Source: Vitrella brassicaformis (lineage: Eukaryota; Sar; Vitrellaceae). From it: 64,000 bases of DNA. The translations under genes and the position numbers were made by a program. The DNA is taken from assembly GCA_001179505.1 (NCBI GenBank), contig CDMY01000311.1, forward strand, positions 48,381-112,380, in the 5' to 3' direction. The notes beneath the pieces are model-generated. The model made no database searches, had not been told where the DNA came from, and was given only the letters and a program-made list of their open reading frames with translations. Shown here piece by piece: positions 45,665 to 56,324 of this stretch (position 1 is its first letter; each line of letters begins with the position of its first letter).

Positions 45665-47905
45665 ATGGTGGCGGCTGCAGGGCTGCTGTTGCTGTTGTGC
45701 GCCTGCACAATTGCATGCGCTACTGGATCCACGCATTCATCCAGCTTCCTATCGCAGCCATCTCCCGCTGTGCGTCGGTCTGTCCGCGAGCGCATCTTCC
45801 GTACCGTGAGGCTCCAGCAGCCGCAGCAACTCGACTATGTGGCCGAGGGCAAACAGCACCTTCAACAGCAACAGCAGCCTCAGTTCGGTGTGAGTGTGGA
45901 GCACCGCCATGCAGCGCAGCCGCATCAGCAGCACTACCAGACGGACTGGCTGCAGCAGTGGTACCCCATCGCCGTCGAGAAATTCACTGACAGAAGGGTC
46001 AGATACACACCCCACACACGCGATGAGAACGGGCAAGTGGTTTATGCAGTCAGTGGCTGGGTGTCTCTGTCTGTCTGTCTGTCTGTGTGTCTGTCTGTCT
46101 GTCTGTGTGTGCAGGTTCCTCACGCCATGAATATCATCGGCCGTCCGTTTGCGTTTTGGTGGGACGACCAGCAGGAGGCGTGGCACGCCATGAAGGACGT
46201 CTGCCCACACAGACTGGCGCCGCTGTCTGAAGGAAGAGTCACCGACGAGGGACACATCGAGTGTCCATACCACGGATGGCAATTCGATGGCGAGAGCGGT
46301 GCCTGCACTGTCGTGCCGCAGAAGGAGGGCCCGCCAGACTCACGCTGCAACGGGAAGGCCTTTCCTTGCGTCGCTAAACAGGTCAGTCAGGGAACCAGGC
46401 AGCAGACAGAGGCAGGGCGATGCAGTTAGGCATCCACACTGACGGATGGATTACCAGTGTTTCCTGTCCTGTGTGACCACCAGGGCCTGATATGGGTGTG
46501 GCCGACAGCCAAGGGTGAGGGCACGGTGCAGCCGGCCGAGTCGCTGATCCCGACCCTGAAGATCTACGAGGACCCTGATGTTGTCTCGCTCGACATGTCA
46601 CGCGACCTGCCCTACGACTACAGCACGCTGCTCGAGAACGTCCTCGACTCTGCACACATCCCCTTCACACACCACAAGACGATCGGCAAGAGGGAGAGGG
46701 CCGTGCCGATCCCACTGAAGCTCGACGGCCATCTCGACCCTGTCCACGGCTTCTCGGGCAGCTGGACGTCCGCACCACCTCTCATGACAGGCGGGGGCAA
46801 GACCAAGGAGGGGGTGTACCGTCGGTCGACGCGGTTCGTGCCGCCAGTGCTCATGTACCACCGGCTGGAGGACTCGGCAGAGAATGCCACCATGTGGACG
46901 GTGGTGTACGCCGTGCCCACTTCGCCCGGCAGGAGCAGAATAATCGCGAGATTCCCGTTCCGCTTTGGAGAGGGGTCGAAACCGATGGCAAAGTTTGTGA
47001 CGTGAGCAGAGCAAGCCAGGCACACACATGACATGCTGCGCCGCGCCCCTGACAGCAGTGCAGTGTCCTGATCTGGTGTGTATGTATGCAGCTTCATGCT
47101 GCGGTTCGTCCCGGATTGGCTGCAGCACATCAACCAGAACCTGGTCATGGACGACGACGCCATCTTTCTCTACCTGCAGGAGCACCGCATCTCGTCTGAG
47201 GGCGATGGAACCACCCTCCCGCAACTCTATCATATGCCGTCTGCCTCTGACACGTACGTGGCCCACTTCAGAAAGTGGCTCAAGAAATACGGCGGAGGGG
47301 GCCCGCCATGGCTTGAGACGTTCGGGCGGCGCTGACAGCCTCTCATGGACGGCGTGAGTGCGATCAGCAGGGCGGGGTGCATCGACCGGTACCACCAGCA
47401 CACCATCCACTGCTCCTCCTGCAGCGAGGCACTCACAAACATCAAGTGGGTCAAAGAGAATGCCATGGCTGTGTGAGGGAGGGGCTGGCTCACTGTTATC
47501 TGTGTGGTCTGAGTGCACTGCAGGCGTGTTCAGAAGTGGGCCATCGGCGGTCTGATAGCGGCGGCCGCGTATCGTCAAATCGCTCTCATGGCTCTGGCCT
47601 TTGTGGTTATCCAAGTGGCCCAGCAGCTGGAGCAAGGATTGACGAAAGGTACCAACCAACACGCGCGCAGACGCACAGACACACGTACGTACGACACAGA
47701 CGCAGCCGCCTGTGTCTGTCGTACGTGTGTGTCTCCATTGCCCTTATCAGGTCCTTACCCCCCTCCGCGCAACATGCCTCTGCCTGACCGGCATTTGATG
47801 AAGAAGCGAGTGGACGGCGTGCAGGCGGTGCTGCGTCAGGCGCTGCTGGCCGTCATGATGCGCCTCGAGGGGCTGCTGATACGCACCTCCAGATGGGGCA
47901 AGTGA
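45665..47905 (+). CDS. Plastid Rieske oxygenase (PAO/TIC55-like) with an in-frame TGA
   Basis: Six exons: 45665-45997, 46115-46381, 46484-47001, 47092-47445, 47524-47648 and 47751-47905 (TGA); 583 codons. The N-terminus has a signal-like start (AAAGLLLLLCACTIACATG), then a Ser/Arg-rich stretch, as for plastid import. The Rieske [2Fe-2S] motif is CPHRLAPLSEG and CPYHGWQF; the mononuclear-iron motif is NVLDSAHIPFTHH. The C-terminus has the family CxxC segment RYHQHTIHCSSCSEAL and a hydrophobic anchor. Relatives act in chlorophyll breakdown or plastid import. A TGA at 47333-47335 sits in frame between the catalytic part and the CxxC part. It may be read through, removed by a 48-base mini-intron (47320-47367), be a sequence error, or be a true stop. 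Splice phases agree on both sides. Confidence 0.82.
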
Positions 47906-48768
47906 GCCGGAGCGGCAGGCAGGCAGGCAGGCAGCGCCACACACATATATCATAGATAGGTATGTGGAGGCAGAGATAGTTGCACAATCCGTCCGTAATT
48001 GTAGAGTATAGACAGACACTGGTCATAACGCTGTGCTGTATGAATTTGTGTATGTATGTATGTACGCATGCATGTTGTAACTATTCATCATTCCGTAATG
48101 AGCGGAGAGATCCGATCCATGCCATGCATCGCATCGTAAGCGGACGAGACGAGTGTGCAGGGGTGGCAGGCAGGTCAGGTCGGTTCAGTGTATTTTTCCT
48201 GATTGCTGTGCTGTGCGCGTATGCATGTGTGATGTCATGTATTTTTCGCCACACACAACGTGTGGCAGGGCTGGCTGCTCGGCTGTCTGTCTGTGTAGTT
48301 GTTGGTTGTGAATAAAGAGAGGATGGGAGAGAGGTGAGGCAGGCCGCCATCTCTGTCGGTTGATGGGATGGGATGGGATGGGTGTGAGTGAGTATACATG
48401 TATGTGTTCATGTGGTGCGCCCTAGTGGGTGCGAGGGTCGAATGTCATCGATGCATCACACACACACGGACGGACGGACATCGCGTGGAAGGCTCTGTCT
48501 GCTCACTCATTCAAGACTTACTCGCGCAAGCAAGTAGATATTGACACACACGACGCACAGCGTCTGTGGCTACGGCCTCTCTGCAAAATGTCCCTCTGCC
48601 TCGCATCGCATCGCACAACCAAACACACTCACTCACGGGCACACATATGCATCTACACAGCTAATTATCGTGCCACCCACCGGTTTGTCAGCCCAGTCAT
48701 GCACCCATCCCATCCCATCGACGTGCATCGTCCGTCCTCTCCCACCACTAACTAGTTGACTCGATCGA
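47906..48768. other. Intergenic, convergent
   Basis: 0.86 kb between the Rieske and UAP1 stop codons. CAGG, GATGG and GT repeats; no gene. Confidence 0.6.
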
Positions 48769-51700
48769 CTAATTGACAGCCACCCCCGCCCCCTTGCCCT
48801 CAACTATCGTCAGGGCCTTGCGCGTCCCCCGCACACTAGCAGGCCCGCCACTGCCACCGCTTTCCTCCTCCCCTGCATCGGACGGACCGATCAGGCGCAC
48901 AGTGGGGATCTTGGAATTATCATCGGCTGCCGCCCCTCCCCCTGCTGCTGTGGACGCTGACTCGGGCGCTGCTGGCCGGACGGGGGAGACGATGGTGATG
49001 GCGCGTGTGGGGCGGGCCGCACGCACCCCCTCGTAGGCGTCAGGGTTGGTCACCTGCACACGCAATGAAGACCGACCGACCGGCATCTATCTGGTTTTGT
49101 GGTCGGTGTGTAGCCAGATTACTTACCCGTGTGTCTGTGTCGGCGATGGAGATTTGGTGGTCGAGGTGCGGCATGCCTGTTTCCTTGATGGACTGGAGGT
49201 GGAAGGGCAGGTCTAGCGGCACGGGGAACTGGCCCTCCAAATCCTCACCTGCCCGCACACACGTGTGTCCTCTTGCCGGTATCTCTGTAGCGCCGGCCGC
49301 GTCCGTCCGTACCTTCGTAGGAGACGAGTGGTGATATCTCGCATCGCAGCACTGGGTCGTCCGTCGCTATCACTGCACACACATCCATTCATCCTCATTC
49401 ATCCGCTGGTCTGTCTGTCTGTCTGTCTGTCTGTGTCCAGTCAATAGACGTACCCCCTTTGCGGAAGGACCCGCCCGCCTTGACTATCCACCGCTGATGC
49501 AGCTGCGGTGGTCAATCAACACATGTATCCACCATGACCGGATTGCAATCCACAGCGTCTCACCCACCTGTCCCATCAGAATCACGGCCGTGGTGGGCGA
49601 ATCGGCACCTGCGATTCGCCAGACACCAAGACACTCACACATGCATCGCATCGCATCCACAAACACATGCCAGCCAGGCTCACTCACCTGTTGCGTTTTT
49701 GACGGGTGCGAATTCGTCCTGCCTTGACACCTCCAGGCCCACGACGTGGTGGGCGAACTCGAAGCAGTCGAAGATGAACAGCTCCAGCTTGATGCCGTTG
49801 GGCTCTGAGGGCTCCACCCGCTGACCCGTGGCCAGATCGATGTGCGGGATCTTCTTCTTGGCGACGTGATACCTGACCACACACACACATACACGTACAC
49901 ATACACATACGCGACACGTGTATGTGTGATTGTGTCGCATATGTGTGATTGAGGGAGGTATGTCTGTTTGACATGCATGTCATGAAGTCTTCTTTGACGA
50001 GTCGGTCGACGAACGACACCCTGAAGTAGTGGTTGGCGATGTTGCCTGAACCAACGAACGAACGAACGAAGAGTGAGTGAGCGAACCGGACATACCGCAC
50101 CGCCAGGCGACCAGGCACACCATGGCTGCCATGGATGCACTCGTTTCTGCCCTACCTGCCCCATACAGCAGTGATCCCGTCGGCAGCCGGGACCTCTGCC
50201 ACACAGACAGACAGACAGACAGACAGAGAGACAGAGAGATGGTGCTGACTTGACCTGACGCCGATATATATGGCGAGTGCTGTGCTGTGCTGTGCTGTGC
50301 TGGGGCGGTGGGGTGGGGGAGTGGCTCACTGACTCACTCACTGACTGACTGACCTTCAGTTCCACCGGCAGCTCAGAGTACTCGACCACACACGCCTTCT
50401 CCACTTCACCGCCCTCATCCTGAAGAATTTGCATTGGTGATGCCAAGGAAAGGAAATGACACGCCACGTCACGCCACGTCACGTCACGTACACACAGCCA
50501 CACAGATGGCAATGACGAGGTGTGGATGGATGGATGGATGGATGGACACACATGCGATCGATACGTACGTGTTTGCGTCTTGAGCAGAAGACGCCCACTT
50601 TCTCCTCAGGGCTCGTCTGAAAGATACACACATACACACACACACACACATACATTCGGGTGTTTGGTGTTTGGTTTGAATGCATCGGGCAGGTGTCCTA
50701 TCCGACCTTTTCGACGCATTTGGTGCCGACGTCTGCGTCGGTGGCCTCGCAGTAGCCGACGAAGAGCGGGTCAGCCACCTTGCACAGCACATTGTCGACG
50801 CTGAACACGTGCATACTGACACACACACACACACACACATGGCACAAACCACACAGGACAAGAGAAGAATGGTTGGACGTGGGTGTAGTAAACGTGTGTG
50901 CGTGTGTGTCTGTGTGTGTGTGTGTGTGTGTGTGTCTGTGTGTGTGTGTGTGTTGAGCTGACCCCACTACGCCGCGGCGCTGCATGTCGTCCAGCATCCC
51001 TGCACACTCATGAAGGCACAGACAGACCGAACGGACGATGCCTTCATGTCTATTCCGTCCTTCTGGTTCTCTCACCGGTCGTTTCCAGCGCCTCGAAGAT
51101 GCCTCCGTTGCCATTTGGGTTCTTGGCCAGCTGCAGTCACCAACCGCCCCACCCAGCACATACACACGAAGGGGAACACACACACACACACACACATACA
51201 CACACACTCGCACCTTATGTTTGTCCTCGAGCAGGAATCTTCCGTCGAAGTCGAAGCACGGGATGAGGCGCTGCGGGAAGAAATGCACATCATCTGACGG
51301 CAGACCTGCACACACCAACCACGGCAGATGGTTTAACACGGGAAAAGCTAAGCTAGCTTCGTTGTGAGTGCACTGACTGACTGACTGACTTACCGAAGAA
51401 GCTGTGTTGTTTGAAGAAGTCGACGGTGTCCTCGTGGTTGATGGGGGAGGTCATGATGTACAGGGGCAGCGACACACGCTCGCCAGTGGGGAACTCACGA
51501 CCAGCTGACACACACATATACACGCACAGAGACAAGACGCAAACAAAAACGAGCTAGCTACAAACACACACATATATCACACATATGTGTGTGCGCCCGT
51601 CCCTACCAACCAAGGTGTTTGAGTCGTCTGGTGCGTTCGCAGAAGAGCTGAAATAGCGACTTGGACGACAGAGGGGACGCGCAGAAGCAACCTACGTAGG

Positions 51701-52693
51701 TAGGTACATCGACCAACACACCACAGGGAGGGAACTTAGGGACACCACACCCAACGCATCCAGGAGCACCTACCTTTTGGCTTGTCGAGCCCCAGCCGCG
51801 TGCCCTGCCCGCCAGCCATGATCACCGCAGCAACTGCAGACCACAGCACACCATCACCAACACAGCCAATTGATTGACACACTCGGGGGCGCGGCATATA
51901 TGCATCTCAGCGAGGCCCTTCCCTCCCCTGCACCGCACCCTCTCCATTTGCGATGTGGTAGAGTCCCTTCCGATGCCATTCCAGTAGCCGCTTCTCCGGC
52001 ACCTCTGACACCTTGGTCAAACTACACGACCTGGTTGATCCATTCATGCATTCATCAAATCATTCAACTCACGTGTGTCATGGATGCGACGTGTGTGTGT
52101 GTGCGTGTGTGCGAGTGAGTTACTCACTTGAGGCCGGGTGTCTTTTTGGTTTCCCAGTTGAGTATGGTGGGCGGCCGCATCTCCCACCCCTGGTCCATAT
52201 CCTCACGGCCGACAGCCTCGTCAAATATCTGCCGACAGACACCACCGAAGCGAAGCAGCACAAACAGGCCAACAGGGAGGGGCACATCAGTCATGTGCAG
52301 TCCAACTGCACTGCAGCAAGGTGATTGTTTTCGCCTGGCTGACCGCCTCCATCTCATCGATGTCGACGGCCTCTACATCTTCTACCAACACCTGCAGCCG
52401 GCCCGTCCCACAACAAGTTTGAAAGGGGAAACAAGGCAGATCAGCAGCTGGCGGTGCAGCCTGCTTGCTTCCTTCGAAGCGCTTTGGTCATTTCTCACCC
52501 TTCGCTCCTCGGCGTCGAGCTCATCGAAGAACTGATAGATGTGCTGCTGACTCCGGGCGGACAGATCCTGTGGACAATCACAGAAACACAAGCGAGAGAA
52601 GCACTATTTCTTCGCCCGTTCTGCGTCCGTCCTTACCAGTTGGTGCTCTTGTCCGGATCTTTGCGTGGCGCTCATCTCGTTGGTGCAGCACAT
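48769..52693 (-). CDS. UAP1: UDP-N-acetylhexosamine pyrophosphorylase
   Basis: Twenty-two exons; the first are 52693-52637, 52567-52499, 52391-52344, 52228-52128, 52030-51939 and 51833-51774, and the last are 49248-49127 and 49053-48769 (TAG). The product is 626 aa. It makes UDP-GlcNAc from UTP and GlcNAc-1-phosphate. The nucleotide-binding motif VAAVIMAGGQGTRLG is followed by KPKG. MTSPINHEDT, NPNGNGGIFEAL, VFSVDNVL and NIANHYF follow in family order. The whole set of 21 junctions is phase-consistent. After the usual end of the family (ISPLVSYEGEDLEGQ) there is an extra tail of about 95 residues rich in Ala, Gly and Ser. ATG 52675 is a possible second start. Confidence 0.93.
50821..50955 (-). 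other. UAP1 intron with complementary CA and TG tracts
   Basis: In the sense (minus) direction this intron starts GTCAGCTCAACACACAC with a long CA run and ends with a TGTG run before CAG. It is the same pattern as in + strand genes. Confidence 0.75.
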
Positions 52694-52751
52694 GCTGGAC
52701 CGCAGAAATCTTGACAAACCTGAGCCACCCATCGCCTCCTCCCCTCCTCGA

Positions 52752-52759
52752 AGCTCGCA
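52752..52759 (+). promoter_or_regulatory. AGCTCGCA promoter octamer
   Basis: Exact copy in the 101-base divergent gap: 36 bases before the methyltransferase ATG and 59 bases from the UAP1 ATG. Confidence 0.6.
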
Positions 52760-52794
52760 AATGGGGCTGGCGGCGAGGGCGGAAAAAACTCATC

Positions 52795-53782
52795 ATGATC
52801 CCTCGAGACAATCAGCAATACGCCAAGAGGGAGTACTGGGACGAACGGTGTGCCAGATCTGGCGGGAATGCGTTTCCATTCATCTGCTTCCTTTCCCTCT
52901 GCCTCAGGTTCGCATCTGAGGAGAGCTACGAATGGTTGGTGTCATTCGATGGCGTCAAAGGGCAGCTGACGCCTCTGCTGCGGGAACAAGATGACATCTT
53001 GGTCGTTGGTAAGCCACGCACAGAGAACAGTTAACCACTCACAGAGTCACACACATCCCGCCATCTCTCTCTCTCCTTGTTTGAAGGCTGCGGCAACTCG
53101 AGCTTCTCGGCTGACCTGTTCGATGCCGGCTATCGTCACGTCACGAGCATCGACTACTCATCGAGGGTCATCGAGCGCATGACGGCCCGGTACCCTCAGC
53201 TCAAGTGGCTGTGTGCCGACATGACGAAGCTCGAGGACAGCTTCCCTGCCGGCAGTTTCGATGTCGTCATCGACAAGGCCGCGATGGACGGTACCACTTA
53301 CTAAGGATATGGTAACACGCAGTGACTGGGATGCATTCCAGAGGGCCTGACCGGTAGCCGTGATTGGTGGTTTACGCAGCGTTAGTGTGTGAGGAGGGTG
53401 ACCCGTGGAACCCCAATGAGAGTGTCGTCCAATCCTGCGACGCCATGTGCAGAGGTACGCAGGGGAGCCGCACACACTCAGTCAAGAACATCGTTAATTG
53501 CGGCTGCCTGTGCGAATGTGTGTAGGTGTGCGGCATGTGCTCAAGCCATCGTCTGCTGGCGACCCGCCCAGCCCTTCTCGGTTCATCCAGATATCGTTCG
53601 CACAGCCGCACTTCCGGCGCCGGTATCTGTTGGGCACTCATGGCAGGCCGAGGGAAGCTGACAAACCGAATGAGGAAGGGCTGCATGTGAGCGAGAAATA
53701 TCAGTGGACGCTGAGGCATCAAGACATCGTGTCCGAGAGTGGAGCGTTCAACAACTTTTTATATGTCTGCTGCTGCATGTGA
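52795..53782 (+). CDS. Class I methyltransferase, EEF1A-lysine-methyltransferase type
   Basis: Five exons: 52795-52847, 52908-53008, 53087-53290, 53380-53454 and 53526-53782 (TGA). The product is 229 aa. The N-terminal helix REYWDERFASEESYEW is typical of the EEF1AKMT4/METTL13 group. The SAM-binding motif I reads VVGCGNSSFSADLFDAGY (GxGxS-like), motif post-I is IDYSSRVIERM, and motif IV is FDVVIDKAAMDG. These enzymes methylate lysine in translation factor EF1A or related substrates, but the substrate here is inferred only from similarity. All phases agree, and the first intron is short (60 bases). Confidence 0.88.
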
Positions 53783-53978
53783 GGGGTGTATATAATATTG
53801 TGTTGTGTGTTGGACTGGCGGGCTGCTGGTGAGACTTTTAATTGTGTTGTGATGTGAATCGATTGAATGCACAATCACGCACCGCCAGTCGTCTTTCACT
53901 TCCACCAGCGCTCATGTATGTATCGTATTGTCAGTCAGCTCTGTGTCAGTCAGTCCATCCATTCATCCGTCCGTCGAT

Positions 53979-55149
53979 TCACTGCTGCAGGTGCACTGTG
54001 ACGTCGTCGATGCCCCACGAGACGATGTCGGCATTGGACTCAGTCAGCGTCGAACCAAACACCTGCACACACACACATACGCACACACACAGACACGGCT
54101 GCATTCATTGTTGTGCTGGTGTGTGTGTGTCTCGTGTGGTGCTGACGAGGTTGAGTGTTGGTGTGCAGTGCGGGATGGTGACGTCGACAAGGACACTGAG
54201 CCGGTCGGGCTGACTGGCGCCGCACACATTCACGCCGAACTCACGGCAAGTCAAAGTGGTCATGGTGGGGCACTGCATGAATCCACAGTCATCCATCCAT
54301 CCATCACACCCACACATGGATGCGGTGCATTCGCTGCTTCTCTCTCTCTCACAGTGACTGACCCAGTTGTGTGAGCGTGCCCACACGATGTTGTTGCCGG
54401 CCTTCAGGTACACACTCTCGCCCGTCCACCTCCACACACCAATGCAGTGCACACGTCCATTTGCATGTCGTGTGGTATGTATGGGTGGCTGATGTTCCCA
54501 CTCACCTGTCGAAGTAGTGTATGCGTGCAGTGATTTTGACGTGTCTGTGTGGCGGGAGGTTCTTGTACAGACGCGACACGCTGCCCCTCGCCAGTTTGCC
54601 GAGGAAGACATCCGTCGAGCCGCACGTCGACCGGTCAGCCCGATCCCACTGATTCACACCATCCTACACACAAACCAACACAGTCGATTGCCAAGTGGCG
54701 CTGTGTCTCTCTCTGCGTGTGTGTGTCATACTTGCCATGGTGTCGAGTGAGAAGAGTGAGAAGGGCGTGTTGCGGTGGACCATCAACTCGCCATTGTCCA
54801 TGATCTTCAGCATTCCGGCCACCTTGACGCTCGCGGCAATCGTCGTGGCCACGTCGCTCACATTGAACACAACGACGTCCTGGTCCTCTCGACGAAAGAG
54901 CAACTCACTGTTCTCGCTGAGCAGCTCGAGAGGCGCCAATGACGGACTCGCGTCACTCACAAACTCTGCATGCACGAATGACACAACCACAATCCCATGA
55001 GTGTGTCTTTGTGTTTGTGCCTGTGTGTGTGTCTCTCGCTAACCCATGCGAACGATGTTGGCTGCGTCAGGCCGGATGGTGATGCCACAGTCGACATGGC
55101 GACAGAACGAGGCGACACACACCAAAGCGACAAGCACACGTGCACTCAT
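53979..55149 (-). CDS. Secreted protein with alveolate SWGIDDV-type domain
   Basis: Six exons: 55149-55044, 54965-54736, 54663-54506, 54429-54363, 54272-54147 and 54062-53979 (TGA). The product is 256 aa. A signal peptide (MSARVLVALVCVASFCRHVDCG) leads into about 80 residues of beta-rich sequence. A domain follows whose features I associate with ciliate and other alveolate surface proteins: CGSTDVFLGKL, KNLPPHRHVKITARIHYFDRW with a nearby GESVYLKAG, and ends with SWGIDDVTVHL. The function is unknown; it may be a cell-surface or wall protein. The intron after exon 2 has a GC donor, ATG|GCAAGT. The domain recognition is from memory of its look, so the family name is uncertain. Confidence 0.75.
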
Positions 55150-55595
55150 CACAGCTGCAGTGTTTGTTTGTGTGACTGAGTTGATTGATTCTGTGCCGTG
55201 GCTGTTGCGTCGTGTTTGCTTGTCCGTTTGCATACATACGTATGATTAAAGTTGTGTGAAAATAATGTGTATACAACTGTAATTGATTTTCACTCTCCTG
55301 CCCGTATTCCGTCATCGCAAGGGCTGCACCGCCATAGTCGATATTCGTCCTTCGCCGGGTGGGTGCATGGACTGATGGCAGACAGGCAGACAGACCGTCG
55401 ATTCAGCTAGACAAGCGATGGTTGGCTCTTCTCCCTGTTGCCCCTCTTCTCCCTCCTCCCCTCTTCGATAAATTTACAATCCTGTGGCTAAGCTCGCAGC
55501 TGTGACCGCGCGAAAGATCTAAGGCGTTGGACTCATCACTGCTCTACCAAGGCAGCCAGGGGAGATCCGGACACCGGCCAGGAGCAGCAGCAGTG
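55150..55595. promoter_or_regulatory. Divergent promoter of secreted protein and antenna gene
   Basis: 446 bases. It includes an A/T-rich stretch (55240-55280), a pyrimidine-rich stretch (55420-55465), TAAATTTACAAT at 55470, and the octamer at 55491. Confidence 0.5.
55491..55498 (+). promoter_or_regulatory. AGCTCGCA promoter octamer
   Basis: Exact copy in GGCTAAGCTCGCAGCTGTGACC, 98 bases before the antenna ATG. Its flanks match the WD40 promoter copy (GCTAAGCTCGC, then TGTGACC). Confidence 0.6.
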
Positions 55596-56324
55596 ATGCG
55601 CCAGCTCATCTCCCTCGTCGTGGCGACCCTCTGCCTCGCTCACCATGCTGCTGCATTCGTCCCCTCCCCTCTTCTCAAGACCTCTTCATCACAGCCCCAG
55701 CAGCGGTCGTCGTCCCGGCTCACCCCCCAGATGCTGCAGCTGAAAGGCGAGGCGTCCACAGCGCTTCCCTTCCTTCGCAGGCCGCCAGCGCTCGACGGCT
55801 CGCTGCCCGGCGACGTGGGATTTGATCCCGTGGGATTTTCCTCGCTCGACAAGAACTCTGACGGCAACCCGGGTTTGGATTTCTACTGGTTCAGGGAGGC
55901 GGAGATCAAGCACGGGCGGATCGCGATGCTTGCCACGGCGGGGATCCTGTTTGTGGAGCTGGTGGGAACGATGCCCTTCTTCCCCTACCCCAACAAGAGC
56001 CAGATGGACGTCTTCTGGGACGTCTACCGGGACAAACCCGCCCTGATCTTCTTCTCCATCATCATGATTGCCGTCATGGAGATCACTTCCGGATTCGCTA
56101 TCACGGCGGGGCGCGAGAGCGGTCTGAGGGAGCCGGGCGACTTCAAGTTCGACCCTTTGGGCTTCGCCAAGAACAAGTCGCCCGAGGCCATGAAGACCAT
56201 GGCCACCAAGGAGGTCAAGAACGGCCGGCTGGCTATGCTCGCGGCGGCAGGCATGATCCTCCAGGGGCTCGCCACACACAAGGGGTGCCTGGAAAACCTG
56301 AGCTCTGCGCTCACGGGCAAGTAG
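55596..56324 (+). CDS. FCP/LHC-type chlorophyll-binding antenna protein
   Basis: Single exon, 242 aa, TAG. It has a signal peptide (MRQLISLVVATLCLAHHAAA) directly followed by FVPSP. The Phe after the cleavage site is the hallmark of import into red-algal-derived complex plastids. The mature part starts LPGDVGFDPVGFSSLD. Helix 1 has the chlorophyll-ligand motif EAEIKHGRIAMLA, helix 2 is about residues 145-170, and helix 3 has EVKNGRLAMLAAAG. It is probably a thylakoid light-harvesting subunit of the FCP/Lhcr group. It is the only intronless gene here, as is common for highly expressed antenna genes. The predicted start has no competitor nearby. Confidence 0.94.
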   Translation: MRQLISLVVATLCLAHHAAAFVPSPLLKTSSSQPQQRSSSRLTPQMLQLKGEASTALPFLRRPPALDGSLPGDVGFDPVGFSSLDKNSDGNPGLDFYWFREAEIKHGRIAMLATAGILFVELVGTMPFFPYPNKSQMDVFWDVYRDKPALIFFSIIMIAVMEITSGFAITAGRESGLREPGDFKFDPLGFAKNKSPEAMKTMATKEVKNGRLAMLAAAGMILQGLATHKGCLENLSSALTGK

